Source: Halovibrio variabilis (lineage in GTDB: Bacteria > Pseudomonadota > Gammaproteobacteria > Pseudomonadales > Halomonadaceae). Taken from it: a DNA stretch of 64,000 nucleotides. The notes under the pieces were generated by a model, which had not been told where the DNA came from, made no database searches, and saw only the letters and a list, made by a program, of their open reading frames with translations. Position 1 is the stretch's first letter. The number at the start of each line of letters is the position of its first letter. Where the stretch lies: the NCBI RefSeq assembly GCF_007991175.1, contig NZ_BJXV01000008.1:124001-188000 (forward strand), in the 5' to 3' direction. This document shows, one piece after another, positions 44,789-57,733 of this stretch. Both the position numbers and the translations under genes were made by a program.

Positions 44789-45139
44789 TTAGAATTCCAG
44801 GCCGCCTTCACGTGCGGCGTCGGCCAGCGCCTTGACGCGGCCGTGATACTTAAAGCCAGCACGGTCGAAGGCCACCTGGGTGATGCCTGCTTCTTTAGCG
44901 CGTTCGGCAATCATAGCACCTACTTTAGAGGCCGCATCTGAGTTGCCGGTCGCACCCTCGCGCAGTGCTTTGTCTAGCGTAGAAGCACTGGCTAACACTT
45001 TGCCACCATCAGGCGAGATAATCTGCGCATAGATGTGACGCGGGGTACGGTTGACGCACAGGCGATACACGCCCAGCTCGCGGATCTTGGCGCGAGCGCG
45101 GCGGGCACGACGGAGACGAGATTCTTTCTTCGCGTTCAT
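44789..45139 (-). CDS. rplR: 50S ribosomal protein L18
   Basis: The 116 aa include [47 protein letters not shown] and the C-terminal [26 protein letters not shown]. It binds 5S rRNA with L5 and L25. It is 9 bp after rplF. Confidence 0.98.
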   Translation of the reverse strand: MNAKKESRLRRARRARAKIRELGVYRLCVNRTPRHIYAQIISPDGGKVLASASTLDKALREGATGNSDAASKVGAMIAERAKEAGITQVAFDRAGFKYHGRVKALADAAREGGLEF

Positions 45140-45148
45140 AACCCTGCC

Positions 45149-45679
45149 TTACTTCTTCTTGGCTTCTTTGCGACGCACCTGCTCGTCGGCGTACCGGACA
45201 CCCTTGCCTTTATACGGCTCGGGCGGACGGAAAGCGCGGATTTCCGCGGCGCACTGACCGAGCTGCTGCTTGTTCGCGCTTTTCAGCACGATCACGGTGT
45301 TTTTCGGCGTTTCCGCTGAGACACCTTCAGGCAGTTGGTAGTCGACCGGGTGCGAGAAGCCCAGTGAAAGATTGAGCGTCTGGCCCTTAGCTTGGGCACG
45401 ATAACCGACGCCAACAATTTCGAGAGATTTTGTAAAACCCTCGGATACGCCCGTTACCAGGTTCTGAACTAAGGCGCGGGTAGTACCGGCCATGGCCCAG
45501 CTCTTGGCAGATTCGCTCGGGGCGAAGGTCAGCTGGCTATCTTCCTGACCCACCACTACATCGGAGTGGATAGTCATAGATAGTGTGCCTTGGCCGCCCT
45601 TGGCGGTCAGCTGGTCGGCATCGATTTTAATCTCAACGCCGGCAGGCACTTTAACCGGATATTTCGCTATGCGGGACAT
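45149..45679 (-). CDS. rplF: 50S ribosomal protein L6
   Basis: The 176 aa begin [33 protein letters not shown] and carry the L6 signature [24 protein letters not shown] at the C-terminus. L6 binds near the factor-binding site of 23S rRNA. It is 9 bp after rpsH. Confidence 0.98.
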   Translation of the reverse strand: MSRIAKYPVKVPAGVEIKIDADQLTAKGGQGTLSMTIHSDVVVGQEDSQLTFAPSESAKSWAMAGTTRALVQNLVTGVSEGFTKSLEIVGVGYRAQAKGQTLNLSLGFSHPVDYQLPEGVSAETPKNTVIVLKSANKQQLGQCAAEIRAFRPPEPYKGKGVRYADEQVRRKEAKKK

Positions 45680-45688
45680 TCCAGCCTC

Positions 45689-46081
45689 CTAGAATACGGT
45701 GCAGATGACTTCGCCACCGACACCGGCTTGGCGCGCGGCACGATCGGTCATGACACCATTGGATGTGGTGACAATCGCGATACCCAGACCATCGGCGACC
45801 TTAGGCAGATTGTCCTTGCCTTTATAACGGCGCAGGGACGGCTTGGAAACCCGCTGAATGTGCTCAATAACCGGCTTACCCTCAAAGTACTTGAGAGTCA
45901 CGGTCAGCTCGGGCTTAACGCCCTCCGCTACCGTAAAGTCGGCAATGTAGCCTTCTTCCTTTAGCACTCGGGCCACTTGCACTTTCAGCTTGGAGGACGG
46001 CATGGTTGCCGCCTCCTTGGTGGCCATCTGCGCATTGCGGATACGGGTAAACATATCCGCCAGAGTGTCTTGCATGCTCAT
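45689..46081 (-). CDS. rpsH: 30S ribosomal protein S8
   Basis: The 130 aa begin [46 protein letters not shown] and end [32 protein letters not shown]8 organises the central domain of 16S rRNA and, in enterics, represses the spc operon by binding the rplE region. It is 32 bp after rpsN. Confidence 0.98.
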   Translation of the reverse strand: MSMQDTLADMFTRIRNAQMATKEAATMPSSKLKVQVARVLKEEGYIADFTVAEGVKPELTVTLKYFEGKPVIEHIQRVSKPSLRRYKGKDNLPKVADGLGIAIVTTSNGVMTDRAARQAGVGGEVICTVF

Positions 46082-46113
46082 TTAATGTGCGCTCCTGATG
46101 ATTCTACGTGGCG

Positions 46114-46419
46114 TTACCAACTGGACTTCTTCAGTCCAGGAACGTCGCCACGCATGGCGGCTTCACGCAGCTTGTTACGGCCGAGGCCGAACTTGTTGTA
46201 AAAGCCGTGCGGACGACCGGTGATACGGCAGCGGTTACGCTGACGTACCGGGCTTGAGTCGCGCGGCAGTTGCTGCAGCTTCAGCGTCGCCTCGAAGCGG
46301 TCTTCCTCAGTCGTATTCACGTCTGAGATGATCTTCTTGAGCTCAGTGCGCTTGGTGGCATACTTCGCCACCAATTGTGTACGCTTAAGCTCACGCTCTA
46401 CCATACTTTTCTTAGCCAT
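46114..46419 (-). CDS. rpsN: 30S ribosomal protein S14 (zinc-independent form)
   Basis: The 101 aa are the long S14 form without the CxxC zinc knuckle ([72 protein letters not shown]). It lies in the 30S head near the decoding site and is 10 bp after rplE. Confidence 0.98.
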   Translation of the reverse strand: MAKKSMVERELKRTQLVAKYATKRTELKKIISDVNTTEEDRFEATLKLQQLPRDSSPVRQRNRCRITGRPHGFYNKFGLGRNKLREAAMRGDVPGLKKSSW

Positions 46420-46429
46420 GATCCCACCC

Positions 46430-46969
46430 CTATTTCTTGAACGGGAAGCTCAGCGCGGTTAATAGCGCACGACCTTCCTCGTCGGTTTTGGCGGTCGTGG
46501 TGATAGTGACATCCAACCCCCGGATTCGATCGATTTTATCATACTCGATCTCCGGGAAGATGATCTGCTCACGCACACCCATTGAGTAATTGCCGCGACC
46601 GTCGAAGGACTTCGGGTTGAGACCACGGAAGTCACGCACGCGGGGAATCGCGATGTAAACCAAGCGGTCCAAGAAGTCCCACATGCGCTCAGCGCGCAGG
46701 GTCACCTTGATGCCGATAGGCCAACCTTCGCGCACCTTGAAGCCCGCGATGGACTTACGTGCCTTGGTCACCAGCGGCTTTTGCCCAGAGAGCTTCTCTA
46801 GATCGCCGATGGCATTGTCAATCAACTTTTTATCGTTGACTGCTTCGCCGATACCCATGTTCAGAGTCACTTTCGTGATCCGGGGTATCTGCATAACGTT
46901 GGCATAGCTGAACTCTTCTTTGAGTTGAGCTGCTACCTCGTTTTGATAACGTTCTTTCAAGTTCGCCAT
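46430..46969 (-). CDS. rplE: 50S ribosomal protein L5
   Basis: The 179 aa include [28 protein letters not shown], the L5 signature, and the C-terminal [28 protein letters not shown]5 binds 5S rRNA and bridges to S13. It is 18 bp after rplX. Confidence 0.98.
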   Translation of the reverse strand: MANLKERYQNEVAAQLKEEFSYANVMQIPRITKVTLNMGIGEAVNDKKLIDNAIGDLEKLSGQKPLVTKARKSIAGFKVREGWPIGIKVTLRAERMWDFLDRLVYIAIPRVRDFRGLNPKSFDGRGNYSMGVREQIIFPEIEYDKIDRIRGLDVTITTTAKTDEEGRALLTALSFPFKK

Positions 46970-46987
46970 TTTGCTACCCGACTCGCG

Positions 46988-47302
46988 TTAGGCGTCGATC
47001 TGCGTCTGCGTCGACTTGTAGATACGTACCTTGGTACCGTCTTCCTTCACCTGGAAGCCGACGCGATCCGCCTTACCGGTCTCCGAATTGAAGATGGCTA
47101 CGTTGGACGCGTGAATCGGAGCCTCACGCTCGACGATACCGCCCTGATTTCCCGCCATGGGATTTGGCTTGGTGTGACGTTTAATCATGTTCACACCGGA
47201 CACCAAGAAGCGGCTTTCTAATACCCGCTTAACAGTGCCACGCTTGCCTTTATCCTTCCCGGCGATGACGATGACTTCATCGTCACGTTTGATCTTTTGC
47301 AT
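46988..47302 (-). CDS. rplX: 50S ribosomal protein L24
   Basis: The 104 aa start with a KOW motif ([22 protein letters not shown], about residues 8-29) and [36 protein letters not shown]24 initiates 50S assembly. It is 14 bp after rplN. Confidence 0.98.
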   Translation of the reverse strand: MQKIKRDDEVIVIAGKDKGKRGTVKRVLESRFLVSGVNMIKRHTKPNPMAGNQGGIVEREAPIHASNVAIFNSETGKADRVGFQVKEDGTKVRIYKSTQTQIDA

Positions 47303-47316
47303 ATCCGCCTCGCTCC

Positions 47317-47688
47317 TTACAGCACTTCAGGCGCTAAGGAAATGATCTTCATGAACTTTTCATTACGAAGTTCACGAGTCACCGGCCCAAAAATACGGGT
47401 ACCGATGGGCTGTTCGTTGGTGTTATTCAACAAAACCGCCGCATTTCCATCGAAACGGATGAGCGAACCGTCGGGACGACGGACGCCACTACGGGTCCGG
47501 ACCACGACCGCTTTTAGCACCTGGCCTTTTTTGACCTTGCCACGCGGAATCGCTTCCTTAACCGTGACCTTGATGATATCACCTATACGAGCATAGCGAC
47601 GGTGTGAACCGCCTAACACCTTGATGCATTGCACCCGGCGCGCTCCGCTGTTATCGGCGATATCCAGCATTGTCTGAGTCTGAATCAT
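47317..47688 (-). CDS. rplN: 50S ribosomal protein L14
   Basis: The 123 aa begin [33 protein letters not shown] and include the L14 signature [29 protein letters not shown]. It contacts 16S rRNA at an intersubunit bridge. A 49-bp gap separates it from rpsQ, where the enteric spc operon promoter lies. Confidence 0.98.
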   Translation of the reverse strand: MIQTQTMLDIADNSGARRVQCIKVLGGSHRRYARIGDIIKVTVKEAIPRGKVKKGQVLKAVVVRTRSGVRRPDGSLIRFDGNAAVLLNNTNEQPIGTRIFGPVTRELRNEKFMKIISLAPEVL

Positions 47689-47737
47689 CGGTTTTCTCCA
47701 AACCTAATCTGACTGCACTGATTGACACGCGAGGGGA

Positions 47738-47998
47738 TTAACCCTTGACGTGAGCAACCACCTCGACCAGCGTCCAGGCTTTCAACTTGGAAAGCGGACG
47801 GCATTCCTGAATGGAAACCGTATCGCCTGCCTTCGCCTGGTTCGCCTCATCATGGGCGTGCAGCTTGGTGGAGCGCTTAACGTATTTTCCGTAGATCGGG
47901 TGACGCTCGCGCCGCTCGATCATGACGACGATGGACTTGTCCATCTTATCGCTCACCACTTTACCGGTGAGCGTACGCTTTGTGTTTTCTTCGGCCAT
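47738..47998 (-). CDS. rpsQ: 30S ribosomal protein S17
   Basis: The 86-aa product starts at ATG 47998 ([25 protein letters not shown]); a longer in-frame extension to 48043 would run into rpmC and is not conserved. The signature [22 protein letters not shown] is present. S17 binds the 5' domain of 16S rRNA. One base separates its start from the rpmC stop. Confidence 0.97.
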   Translation of the reverse strand: MAEENTKRTLTGKVVSDKMDKSIVVMIERRERHPIYGKYVKRSTKLHAHDEANQAKAGDTVSIQECRPLSKLKAWTLVEVVAHVKG

Positions 47999-47999
47999 C

Positions 48000-48194
48000 T
48001 CAATCACCTGCCTTCTCGTTGAGCAAAGTCTTGACGCGGGCAATATCCCGGCGGACCTGCTTGAGCAGATGAGTCTGGCTCAGTTGGCCAGTGGCCTTCT
48101 GCATGCGCAGGTTAAACTGCTCGCGGAGGAGTTCGAGGAGTTGCTCCTGGAGCTCTCCTGCGGACTTGTCACGAATTTCCTGGGCTTTCATCAC
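48000..48194 (-). CDS. rpmC: 50S ribosomal protein L29
   Basis: The 64 aa ([58 protein letters not shown]) form the helical L29. It sits at the exit tunnel next to L23. It overlaps rplP by 4 bp (ATGA). The true start may be the second Met. Confidence 0.97.
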   Translation of the reverse strand: MMKAQEIRDKSAGELQEQLLELLREQFNLRMQKATGQLSQTHLLKQVRRDIARVKTLLNEKAGD

Positions 48195-48604
48195 ATCACC
48201 GTCCGTTTCGCAAAGGTGGTGGATAAGGGCATTTTCTGTGCGGCAAGATCAAACGCTTCACGTGCGAGCTCTTCCGACACGCCTTCAATTTCATACAGGA
48301 TCCGACCCGGTTGGATCTGGGCAACCCAGTACTCAACAGAACCTTTACCTTTACCCATACGAACTTCGAGCGGCTTCTTGGAGATCGGCTTATCAGGGAA
48401 GACGCGGATCCAGATTTTACCGCCACGCTTAACGTGACGTGTGATCGCACGACGGCCGGCTTCGATCTGGCGCGCAGTAATGCGGCCACGACCGGTCGCT
48501 TTAAGGCCGTATTCCCCGAAGCTGATCTTGCTTCCGCGATGCGCCAGGCCACGGTTGCGGCCTTTCATCATCTTGCGGAATTTCATACGCTTGGGCTGTA
48601 ACAT
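48191..48604 (-). CDS. rplP: 50S ribosomal protein L16
   Basis: The 137 aa begin [36 protein letters not shown] and contain the L16 signature [37 protein letters not shown]16 positions the A-site tRNA. It is 15 bp after rpsC and overlaps rpmC by 4 bp. Confidence 0.98.
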   Translation of the reverse strand: MLQPKRMKFRKMMKGRNRGLAHRGSKISFGEYGLKATGRGRITARQIEAGRRAITRHVKRGGKIWIRVFPDKPISKKPLEVRMGKGKGSVEYWVAQIQPGRILYEIEGVSEELAREAFDLAAQKMPLSTTFAKRTVM

Positions 48605-48619
48605 CGACTCGCTCTCCCC

Positions 48620-49324
48620 TTACCTGGAACCTTTCTTCTTGGGTGCGTTGCCGGAAGGCTGCTGCTGCTTAGCCTTGGCACGTACTTCCTCGATACCGCC
48701 GAGGATTTCACCCTTGAAGATCCACACTTTGACGCCGATAACGCCATAGGTGGTGTGAGCTTCGTAAGTGGCGTAGTCGATATCCGCACGCAACGTGTGC
48801 AACGGAACGCGACCCTCGCGGTACCATTCGGTACGTGCGATTTCAGCGCCACCAAGACGACCTGACAGCTGAATCTTGATGCCACCAGCGCCAAGACGCA
48901 TTGCGTTCTGTACCGCGCGCTTCATAGCACGACGGAACATCACGCGACGCTCAAGCTGACCCGCTACGTTAGCAGCGACTAGCTTGGCATCCAGCTCCGG
49001 CTTGCGAACTTCTTCGATGTTCACATGCACGGGAACGCCCATCATCTGGGTGAGATCGCGACGCAAACGGTCGACATCTTCACCTTTCTTACCAATCACG
49101 ATACCCGGACGGGCAGTGTGAATGGTGATGCGGGCATTGTTCGCCGGACGCTCGATGTGGATGCGGCTAACAGAGGCGCTTTTAAGACGCTCTTCCAGGA
49201 AGCTACGCACTTCGAGATCATTATTGAGCTTATCGGCGTAAGCGCCGCGCTCAGCATACCAGACAGAAGCATGGTCTTTGACGATGCCCAGTCGAATGCC
49301 TGTTGGATTGACTTTCTGACCCAT
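48620..49324 (-). CDS. rpsC: 30S ribosomal protein S3
   Basis: The 234 aa begin [25 protein letters not shown] and contain the KH domain [18 protein letters not shown] and the C-terminal signature [16 protein letters not shown]3 lines the mRNA entry tunnel. The basic C-terminal tail ([15 protein letters not shown]) is of ordinary length. It is 10 bp after rplV. Confidence 0.98.
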   Translation of the reverse strand: MGQKVNPTGIRLGIVKDHASVWYAERGAYADKLNNDLEVRSFLEERLKSASVSRIHIERPANNARITIHTARPGIVIGKKGEDVDRLRRDLTQMMGVPVHVNIEEVRKPELDAKLVAANVAGQLERRVMFRRAMKRAVQNAMRLGAGGIKIQLSGRLGGAEIARTEWYREGRVPLHTLRADIDYATYEAHTTYGVIGVKVWIFKGEILGGIEEVRAKAKQQQPSGNAPKKKGSR

Positions 49325-49334
49325 CGGTCGACTC

Positions 49335-49667
49335 CTACTTCTCTGCTACCTTGACGGTGATGTGGCACGTGCGCTTCAAGATACGATCCGCCCGCCCTTT
49401 GGCACGCGGCTTGATACGCTTGAGCGTCATGCCCTCATCGACGCAGATGGTCGAGACACGCAGCTCGTCAATATCCATGCCGTTATTTTCTTCCGCGTTT
49501 GCTATGGCGGATTGAAGCACCTTCTTAACCAGCTTGGCAGCCTTCTTCGGTGAGAAGGTCAGCAGGTCGAGTGCCTCGGCGACCGGTTTACCGCGCACCT
49601 GGTCAGCCACCAAACGGGCCTTCTGGGCGGATAAACGAGCGCCAAGCAGCTTAGCTGTGACTTCCAT
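49335..49667 (-). CDS. rplV: 50S ribosomal protein L22
   Basis: The 110 aa ([47 protein letters not shown]) include the beta-hairpin [22 protein letters not shown] that reaches into the exit tunnel, where macrolide-resistance changes arise. It is 18 bp after rpsS. Confidence 0.98.
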   Translation of the reverse strand: MEVTAKLLGARLSAQKARLVADQVRGKPVAEALDLLTFSPKKAAKLVKKVLQSAIANAEENNGMDIDELRVSTICVDEGMTLKRIKPRAKGRADRILKRTCHITVKVAEK

Positions 49668-49685
49668 CTCTCAATCCTCTCTGGC

Positions 49686-49967
49686 TTACCGTTTGGCTTT
49701 CTTATCCGCCACGTGCCCACGGTAAGTGCGGGTGGCAGCGAATTCGCCCAATTTGTGGCCAACCATTTCCTCGGATACGTGCACCGGGATGTGTTGGCGA
49801 CCGTTATGGACCGCGATAGTGAGGCCTACCATAGTTGGCAGGATCATCGAACGCCGCGACCAGGTCTTGATCGGTTTACGGTCGTTCTTCTCCACTGCAG
49901 CCTCTACCTTCTTCAAAAGATGAAGGTCAATGAAGGGACCTTTCTTAAGTGAACGTGGCACAGCCAT
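49686..49967 (-). CDS. rpsS: 30S ribosomal protein S19
   Basis: The 93 aa begin [24 protein letters not shown] and contain the S19 signature [35 protein letters not shown]. It forms a complex with S13 in the head. It is 27 bp after rplB. Confidence 0.98.
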   Translation of the reverse strand: MAVPRSLKKGPFIDLHLLKKVEAAVEKNDRKPIKTWSRRSMILPTMVGLTIAVHNGRQHIPVHVSEEMVGHKLGEFAATRTYRGHVADKKAKR

Positions 49968-49994
49968 TACCCCTTAATGTCTTGGCAATTTCGA

Positions 49995-50825
49995 TCAACG
50001 TGTCTTATTACGACGACGAATGATCAGCTTGTCGGTGCGCTTATTCTTACGCGTCTTATAACCCTTCGTTGGTACACCCCATGGGGTGACCGGGTTACGA
50101 CCACCGCTGGTGCGGCCTTCGCCACCACCGTGCGGGTGATCCACCGGGTTCATCGCGACACCGCGAACCGTCGGACGCACACCTCTCCAGCGCTTCGCAC
50201 CGGCCTTGCCAAGTTGACGCAGGCTGTGCTCGGAGTTGCTCACTTCACCCAAGGTTGCGCGGCACTCGGCCAACACTTTACGCATTTCGCCAGAGCGAAG
50301 ACGTAGCGTGGCGTAGTTACCTTCACGCGCTACAAGCTGGGCGCTTGTACCGGCACTGCGAGCAATCTGCGCGCCTTTACCCGGCTTGAGTTCGATGCAG
50401 TGCACCGTGGAACCCAACGGGATGTTGCGCAGCGGCAAAGCATTGCCTTTCTTGATGGGCGCGTTAACACCAGACTCCAGCACGGTACCCGCGCTGACAC
50501 CTTTCGGTGCGATGATGTAACGACGCTCGCCATCAGCGTATTTCAGCAGTGCAATGTGCGCACTGCGGTTCGGGTCGTGCTCTAGGCGCTCAACGCTGGC
50601 AGGAATGCCATCCTTGGTGCGCTTAAAGTCGATCAGCCGATAGTGGTGACGATGACCACCGCCCACGTGACGGGTGGTGATGCGACCGTAGTTATTCCGG
50701 CCACCGGACTTGGACTGTTTTTCTAGCAGCGGTGCATAAGCACGGCCCTTAAACAGTTCCTCGCCAACGATCTTGACGACGTGGCGACGACCGGCGGAAG
50801 TTGGTTTGGTCTTGACGATTGCCAT
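49995..50825 (-). CDS. rplB: 50S ribosomal protein L2
   Basis: The 276 aa include [45 protein letters not shown] and the C-terminal active region [23 protein letters not shown] with the conserved His of the peptidyl-transferase support. It is 17 bp after rplW. Confidence 0.98.
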   Translation of the reverse strand: MAIVKTKPTSAGRRHVVKIVGEELFKGRAYAPLLEKQSKSGGRNNYGRITTRHVGGGHRHHYRLIDFKRTKDGIPASVERLEHDPNRSAHIALLKYADGERRYIIAPKGVSAGTVLESGVNAPIKKGNALPLRNIPLGSTVHCIELKPGKGAQIARSAGTSAQLVAREGNYATLRLRSGEMRKVLAECRATLGEVSNSEHSLRQLGKAGAKRWRGVRPTVRGVAMNPVDHPHGGGEGRTSGGRNPVTPWGVPTKGYKTRKNKRTDKLIIRRRNKTR

Positions 50826-50842
50826 TATCCGTACTCCTGCCC

Positions 50843-51139
50843 TTATTCGGCGCCTGTGAAGTCTTCGAGCGTTTCGCCCGCAGCCAGGGTCACATACGCT
50901 TTACGGTAACCCTTACGCAGGCCGATGCCGTTCGCAGTACGCTTTGTTTTACCCTTGATGTTCAATACTTGAACACCGCTGACCTTCTTGCCGAACAGTG
51001 CTTCAACGGCTTTCTTGATCTCGGGTTTGGTAGCATCAGATGCCACCTTGAAAACGTACTGGTTGCGCTCGGCTGCCATCGCGGCTTTTTCGGTCACGTG
51101 CGGTCCAAGCAGAACCTTGAATACGCGTTCCTGGTTCAT
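50843..51139 (-). CDS. rplW: 50S ribosomal protein L23
   Basis: The 98 aa ([50 protein letters not shown]) are standard L23, the docking site for trigger factor and SRP at the tunnel exit. It overlaps rplD by 4 bp, implying coupled translation. Confidence 0.98.
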   Translation of the reverse strand: MNQERVFKVLLGPHVTEKAAMAAERNQYVFKVASDATKPEIKKAVEALFGKKVSGVQVLNIKGKTKRTANGIGLRKGYRKAYVTLAAGETLEDFTGAE

Positions 51140-51741
51140 GCCAGCTTCTCCTCGAATTTACGCAGGGCGGAGACGGTAATCAGGACCTTATCAAAGGCTA
51201 CCAGGCTTACCGGGTCAGCTGCCGCGACATCCACCACGTCAACGTGGGGAAGGTTGCGTGCGGCCAAATAGAGCTTTTCGTCAATGTCTTCAGTGACGAT
51301 CAACACTTTCTCAAGGTCGAGCTCTTTCAGCTTGGCAGCTACCTGCTTGGTCCTAGGCGCATCGACGCTGAACTCTTCAATCGCGATTAAACGCTCTTGA
51401 CGTACAAGCTCAGACAAGATGGAGCGCATCGCTGCGCGGTACATCTTGCGGTTAACCTTCTGAGTGTAGTCTTGCGGACGCGCCGCGAAGGTTACGCCGC
51501 CGCCACGCCATAGCGGAGAGCGGATAGTACCGGCACGTGCACGACCGGTGCCTTTCTGACGCCACGGCTTTTTACCACCACCACGCACATCGGAACGACT
51601 CTTTTGTGCGCTAGTTCCCTGACGACCAGCTGCCAGATAGGCAGTGACCACTTGGTGAACGAGCGCTTCGTTGAATTCTTTGCCAAAAGTGGCGTCGGCT
51701 ACTTCAACGGTACCCGCGCCTGCAGCAAGATTCAGATTCAT
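51136..51741 (-). CDS. rplD: 50S ribosomal protein L4
   Basis: The 201 aa have the tunnel-lining loop [35 protein letters not shown] (about residues 47-81). In enterics L4 also represses the S10 operon by acting on its leader. It is 15 bp after rplC. Confidence 0.98.
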   Translation of the reverse strand: MNLNLAAGAGTVEVADATFGKEFNEALVHQVVTAYLAAGRQGTSAQKSRSDVRGGGKKPWRQKGTGRARAGTIRSPLWRGGGVTFAARPQDYTQKVNRKMYRAAMRSILSELVRQERLIAIEEFSVDAPRTKQVAAKLKELDLEKVLIVTEDIDEKLYLAARNLPHVDVVDVAAADPVSLVAFDKVLITVSALRKFEEKLA

Positions 51742-51756
51742 TGGTAATTATCCCCT

Positions 51757-52395
51757 TCAGCCTGCTTTCACGGCGCTGCGAACGATAACGTCACTACCAG
51801 GAGCACCCGGTACGGCGCCTTTAATCAGCAGCAGGTTACGCTCGACGTCGACACGGACGATCTCAAGGCTTTGCACGGTGCAACGGGCGCTACCCATTTG
51901 ACCGGCCATTTTTTTGCCTTTGAAAACGCGACCCGGCGTCTGACACATGCCGATGGAACCCGGCGCGCGGTGCGACAGAGAGTTACCGTGGGTCATGTCC
52001 TGGGTACGGAAATTCCAGCGCTTAACAGCACCCTGGAAGCCTTTACCCTTAGAGGTGCCGGTCACGTCAACCATTTGACCAGCTTCGAAGAGGGATACGG
52101 TGATTTCGCCACCCACTTCAGGAATCGTTTCGCCTTCTGCAAGACGAAATTCCATCAGTGCGCGACCAGCTTCAACACCCGCCTTGGCAAACTGTCCAGC
52201 TTGCGCTTTGGTGAGGTGCTTAGCTTTACGAGAGCCAGATGTGACCTGAACCGCTGCGTAACCGTCAGACTCGACGGATTTAACGCGTGTAACACGGTTA
52301 GGATCCACTTCAATAACGGTTACGGGCACGGATGCGCCGTCTTCGGTAAAGACACGGGTCATCCCGGCCTTGGTACCGACTAAACCGATAGTCAT
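51757..52395 (-). CDS. rplC: 50S ribosomal protein L3
   Basis: The 212 aa begin [30 protein letters not shown] and carry [56 protein letters not shown], with the Gln (Gln in GMCQTPG) methylated by PrmB in relatives. A rather long 147-bp gap separates it from rpsJ; that gap shows GC-rich inverted repeats (for example GCGCCTCACGGCGC) but no gene. Confidence 0.98.
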   Translation of the reverse strand: MTIGLVGTKAGMTRVFTEDGASVPVTVIEVDPNRVTRVKSVESDGYAAVQVTSGSRKAKHLTKAQAGQFAKAGVEAGRALMEFRLAEGETIPEVGGEITVSLFEAGQMVDVTGTSKGKGFQGAVKRWNFRTQDMTHGNSLSHRAPGSIGMCQTPGRVFKGKKMAGQMGSARCTVQSLEIVRVDVERNLLLIKGAVPGAPGSDVIVRSAVKAG

Positions 52396-52542
52396 ACTCA
52401 GTCTCCTATAGTGTACGGGGCTATCACCCGCTATGGCTGCCCTTTCCAGAGCATTCCACTAGCACATTGTATGGCGCCTCACGGCGCGGCGGCTGCTGCT
52501 CATGCTGACTTATGAGCGCTGGGCCGCAAGTGACTAGTGTAA

Positions 52543-52854
52543 TTAGTTGAGTTTGATTTGCACGTCAACGCCAGCGGCGAGATCAAGTTTCATCAAAGCA
52601 TCAACAGTTTTCTCGGTCGGCTCAACGATGTCGAGCACACGCTTGTGCGTACGAATCTCATACTGGTCACGCGCATCTTTGTTGACGTGCGGCGAGATCA
52701 GAATGGTGTAACGCTCGCGATTGGTCGGCAGCGGGATCGGCCCACGAACCTGAGCACCAGTACGCTTAGCGGTTTCAACGATCTCCGCTGTGGACTGATC
52801 GATCAGGCGATGGTCGAACGCTTTCAACCGAATGCGAATCTTTTGGTTCTGCAT
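52543..52854 (-). CDS. rpsJ: 30S ribosomal protein S10 (NusE)
   Basis: The 103 aa ([52 protein letters not shown]) are the standard S10, which also serves as NusE in transcription antitermination. It is the first gene of the S10 operon. The 114 bp between it and the tuf terminator must hold the S10 promoter and leader. Confidence 0.98.
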   Translation of the reverse strand: MQNQKIRIRLKAFDHRLIDQSTAEIVETAKRTGAQVRGPIPLPTNRERYTILISPHVNKDARDQYEIRTHKRVLDIVEPTEKTVDALMKLDLAAGVDVQIKLN

Positions 52855-52968
52855 TTGCCCTAAACTCCAATGGATGTCGACGGCGCGAGCCGTCTACCCA
52901 CGCATTCAAAGGATGCGCATTATAGGCACGCCACAAGCCAATGTCAAACATTTGCTGATGGTGCGCAG

Positions 52969-52994
52969 AAAAGGGGGCTCACCAGAGCCCCCTC
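52969..52994 (-). terminator. Intrinsic terminator of tuf / end of str operon
   Basis: On the minus strand AGGGGGCTC / GAGCCCCCT with a 4-nt loop is followed by TTTTC, 19 bp after the tuf stop. It separates the str and S10 operons. Confidence 0.88.
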
Positions 52995-53013
52995 TATCAT
53001 TCAAGCAACTAGC

Positions 53014-54207
<1,194 letters not shown>

Positions 54208-54236
54208 TGCTATAACCTCTTTACGTTAGCTAACGG

Positions 54237-56360
54237 TTAACCGTTTTGATTGATGACGGCTTCAACGACGCTGGAGGGCGCCTCGTCGTACTTCGAGAAC
54301 TCCATGGAGTAGCTCGCACGGCCCTGGGTCTGTGAGCGCAGATCGGTAGCATAACCGAACATCTCGCCCAGTGGCACCGTTGCACGAATGACTTTACCAG
54401 AAGAAGAGTCATCCATACCCTGCACCAGGCCGCGACGACGGCTCAGGTCGCCCATGACGTCACCCATAAAGTCTTCGGGGGTCACGATTTCGACCTTCAT
54501 CACCGGCTCCAGCAGCACGGCCTTGGCCTTCCTGGCACCTTCTTTTACTGCCATAGAAGAAGCAATCTTGAACGCAGTCTCGTTCGAGTCTACGTCGTGG
54601 AAAGAGCCGTCGAACAGCGTTACTTTAACGTCAATCATCGGATAACCCGCGATGACGCCGTTTTTGAGCTGCTCGTAAGCCCCTTTCTCAACCGCAGGGA
54701 CGTATTCCTTAGGAACCGCACCGCCTACGATTTCAGAGTTGAATTTGAAGAAGATTTCTTCGTCGCCTTCACCCTTTTCTTCAGCAGTCAGCGGTTCGAT
54801 GCGCAACCAAACGTGACCGTACTGACCACGACCGCCCGACTGACGTACGAACTTGCCTTCTTGCTCAATATTGCCGCGGATGGTTTCGCGGTAGGCAACC
54901 TGCGGCTTACCGATATTGGCCTCAACCTTAAACTCGCGACGCATACGGTCAACGAGGATGTCGAGGTGAAGCTCACCCATACCGGAAATAATCGTCTGGC
55001 CGGTTTCTTCGTCGGTTTTAACCTGGAAAGAAGGGTCTTCCTGGGCAAGCTTGCCCAGCGCAACGCCCATTTTCTCTTGGTCTGCCTTCGACTTCGGCTC
55101 TACGGCCACCGAAATAACCGGGTCCGGGAACTCCATGCGCTCGAGAACAATTTTGTTATCGATATCGCACAGGGTGTCACCGGTAGTGACGTCTTTAAGA
55201 CCGATACAGGCGGCAATATCGCCCGCCAAGACTTCTTTGATCTCTTCACGAGAGTTGGCATGCATCTGAACGATACGGCCAACGCGCTCTTTCTTCTGCT
55301 TAACGGAATTATACACACCGTCACCAGATTTCAGAACGCCCGAGTAGACACGGATAAAGGTCAGTGTGCCCACGAACGGATCGGTAGCGATCTTAAACGC
55401 CAGCGCGGCGAACGGCTGATTATCGTCCGCTTCACGGGTATCGATCGTGCCGTCTTTATCGTCGAGCTCACCTTCGATCGCCTTAACTTCCGTCGGCGAG
55501 GGCATGTACTCGATAACGCAATCCAGTACCGCCTGAACGCCCTTGTTCTTAAAGGCAGAACCACAGGTAACCAAAACGATATCGTTAGCCAGGGTGCGCG
55601 CGCGCAGACCGGCCTTGATCTCTTCAACCGTAAGCTCGTTACCGTCGAGGTACTTCTCCATCAGCTCGTCAGAGCCTTCGGCAGCCGCTTCGACCATCTC
55701 TTCGCGGTATTTCTCGGCGGTTTCTTGCAGCTCAGCCGGGATGTCCGCGAGGTCATAATTCATACCCAGACTTTCCTCATCCCACAGGATAGCCTTCATC
55801 TGAATCAGGTCGATAACGCCTTTAAAGTTTTCTTCTGTGCCCCAGTTGATCTGGATCGGCACAGCTTTGGCACCCAGGCGCTCTTTCAACTGCTCAACGA
55901 CCATGAAGAAGTCGGCGCCGGTACGGTCCATCTTGTTGACAAAGACCATGCGCGGGACTTCGTACTTGTTGGCTTGGCGCCATACGGTTTCGGTCTGCGG
56001 CTGAACGCCGGAAGAACCGCACAGTACAACAACCGCGCCATCAAGCACGCGCAGAGAACGCTCAACTTCAATGGTGAAGTCAACGTGCCCCGGGGTGTCG
56101 ATAATGTTGATACGGTGCTCATCAAACTGCTTGTTCATGCCCTGCCAGAAACAGGTAGTCGCAGCTGAGGTGATGGTAATACCACGCTCCTGCTCCTGCT
56201 CCATCCAGTCCATGGTCGCAGCACCGTCGTGCACTTCGCCCACTTTATGGGAAAGGCCAGTGTAAAACAGTACCCGCTCAGTCGTCGTGGTTTTACCCGC
56301 GTCGACGTGAGCGACAATACCGATATTGCGATAACGCGTAAGTGGTGTCTTGCGTGCCAC
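54237..56360 (-). CDS. fusA: Elongation factor G
   Basis: The 707-aa protein has G1 [15 protein letters not shown] (residues 17-31), the switch-[17 protein letters not shown]3 DTPGHVDF and G4 [10 protein letters not shown], followed by domains II-V with [15 protein letters not shown] and the C-terminal [27 protein letters not shown]. It drives translocation. The 245-bp gap to rpsG, unusually long, carries a 15-bp tandem repeat. Confidence 0.99.
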   Translation of the reverse strand: MARKTPLTRYRNIGIVAHVDAGKTTTTERVLFYTGLSHKVGEVHDGAATMDWMEQEQERGITITSAATTCFWQGMNKQFDEHRINIIDTPGHVDFTIEVERSLRVLDGAVVVLCGSSGVQPQTETVWRQANKYEVPRMVFVNKMDRTGADFFMVVEQLKERLGAKAVPIQINWGTEENFKGVIDLIQMKAILWDEESLGMNYDLADIPAELQETAEKYREEMVEAAAEGSDELMEKYLDGNELTVEEIKAGLRARTLANDIVLVTCGSAFKNKGVQAVLDCVIEYMPSPTEVKAIEGELDDKDGTIDTREADDNQPFAALAFKIATDPFVGTLTFIRVYSGVLKSGDGVYNSVKQKKERVGRIVQMHANSREEIKEVLAGDIAACIGLKDVTTGDTLCDIDNKIVLERMEFPDPVISVAVEPKSKADQEKMGVALGKLAQEDPSFQVKTDEETGQTIISGMGELHLDILVDRMRREFKVEANIGKPQVAYRETIRGNIEQEGKFVRQSGGRGQYGHVWLRIEPLTAEEKGEGDEEIFFKFNSEIVGGAVPKEYVPAVEKGAYEQLKNGVIAGYPMIDVKVTLFDGSFHDVDSNETAFKIASSMAVKEGARKAKAVLLEPVMKVEIVTPEDFMGDVMGDLSRRRGLVQGMDDSSSGKVIRATVPLGEMFGYATDLRSQTQGRASYSMEFSKYDEAPSSVVEAVINQNG

Positions 56361-56518
56361 GGTGAAACTCCCGTTTGTTGGCGATGCTCGTTAATATAGC
56401 GGCGTAGGCAAGCGAGGCTTATGCGACCGCCGCCACCCCAGCAGGGTAGCGGGTAGGTATTTCAACATAGCGACTCAGCAGACACTTCGCGATGCTGAAC
56501 AACGTGCATATGTACACC

Positions 56519-56623
56519 ATAAAGCCGTACTTAGAAACGCCGTGCTTAAAAACGCCAATGCTAGAAACGCCGATGTTAACAACGTCGATGTTAGGAACGA
56601 CGCTATTAAAAACGGTAGTGCGA
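56519..56623. repeat. 15-bp tandem repeat (minisatellite) abutting the rpsG stop codon
   Basis: Seven consecutive 15-bp units with about 60-85 percent identity are seen, with a consensus near GAAACGCCGATGTTA (for example 56534-56548, 56564-56578, 56579-56593). The sixth unit ends exactly on the rpsG stop codon (56606-56608), and the seventh is the last rpsG coding bases. It lies in the fusA-rpsG transcript gap and encodes no apparent gene. Confidence 0.75.
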
Positions 56624-57076
56624 GAAGGCCTTGTTGGCTTCTGCCATACGGTGCACGTCTTCGCGCTTCTTAACGGCAGAACCTTTGCCTTCTGCAGCAT
56701 CCAGCATTTCGCCTGCCAGACGCAGCACCATGGTTTTCTCACCGCGACGACGCGCCGCGTCTACCAGCCAGCGCATGGCTAGCGCCTGGCGACGAGACGG
56801 ACGTACTTCAACCGGCACCTGATAGGTCGCACCACCCACGCGGCGCGACTTCACTTCGACCATCGGCTGGATAGCTTCCAGCGCTTTGTCGAAGATCTCC
56901 AGCGGCTCTTCTTTACTACGCTCGGCAACCTTGTCCAGCGCACCGTAGACGATACGCTCAGCTATGGACTTTTTACCGCTGAACATCAGGTGGTTCATGA
57001 ACTTCGCCAGACGCTCACTTCCGAACTTAGGATCCGGCAGGATTTCGCGTTTAGCTACTACTCTTCTTCTAGGCAT
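56606..57076 (-). CDS. rpsG: 30S ribosomal protein S7
   Basis: The 156 aa begin [47 protein letters not shown] and end [11 protein letters not shown]7 nucleates the 30S head and, in enterics, represses the str operon. It is 163 bp after rpsL, a gap without a visible gene. Confidence 0.98.
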   Translation of the reverse strand: MPRRRVVAKREILPDPKFGSERLAKFMNHLMFSGKKSIAERIVYGALDKVAERSKEEPLEIFDKALEAIQPMVEVKSRRVGGATYQVPVEVRPSRRQALAMRWLVDAARRRGEKTMVLRLAGEMLDAAEGKGSAVKKREDVHRMAEANKAFSHYRF

Positions 57077-57239
57077 GATAAGCCCTCAATTAAGGATCTT
57101 TCAGGTAAACCCGGAACTCGTGCTGCGTACAAGACGCACTGCGCCGCCCGACCTTACTCTTATCAGACCGTCAAATTCGTGATAATCGTTACTCAGCACA
57201 CCCAACAGCTCGACTGTGCTGTACAGCCACCCTATCGTC

Positions 57240-57614
57240 TTAAGACTTAGGACGCTTAGTACCGTATTTAGAACGACCCTGACGACGGTTTTGAACGCCG
57301 GAGGTGTCAAGGGCGCCACGGACGGTGTGATAACGCACACCTGGCAAATCCTTTACACGGCCGCCGCGAATCAAAACGACAGAGTGTTCCTGAAGGTTGT
57401 GACCTTCACCACCGATGTAAGAAGCCACTTCAAAGCCATTCGTCAGGCGCACACGGCAGACCTTACGCAGGGCCGAGTTAGGCTTCTTCGGGGTGGTAGT
57501 GTAAACGCGCGTACATACGCCGCGCTTTTGCGGACAGGCCTGCAGCGCGGGCACATCACTTTTAGTGACGGGGCGCTTGCGCGGCTTGCGCACTAGCTGA
57601 TTAATCGTTGCCAT
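57240..57614 (-). CDS. rpsL: 30S ribosomal protein S12
   Basis: The 124-aa product starts at ATG 57614 ([19 protein letters not shown]); an in-frame extension to 57689 is not conserved. Lys43 in [12 protein letters not shown] and the VRYHTVRG block are the streptomycin-sensitive wild type. S12 monitors decoding. It is the first gene of the str operon. Confidence 0.98.
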   Translation of the reverse strand: MATINQLVRKPRKRPVTKSDVPALQACPQKRGVCTRVYTTTPKKPNSALRKVCRVRLTNGFEVASYIGGEGHNLQEHSVVLIRGGRVKDLPGVRYHTVRGALDTSGVQNRRQGRSKYGTKRPKS

Positions 57615-57733
57615 GGTGTTTAGCTGACTCCAATGGTTGCCTGGCCTTTTAACAAATACGTTCAGTGGCTGCAGGCGTACCCACCCCACTGTTAAAGGCT
57701 GCGCATTCTAAAGGCTGACCCTAGGTGGCGTCA

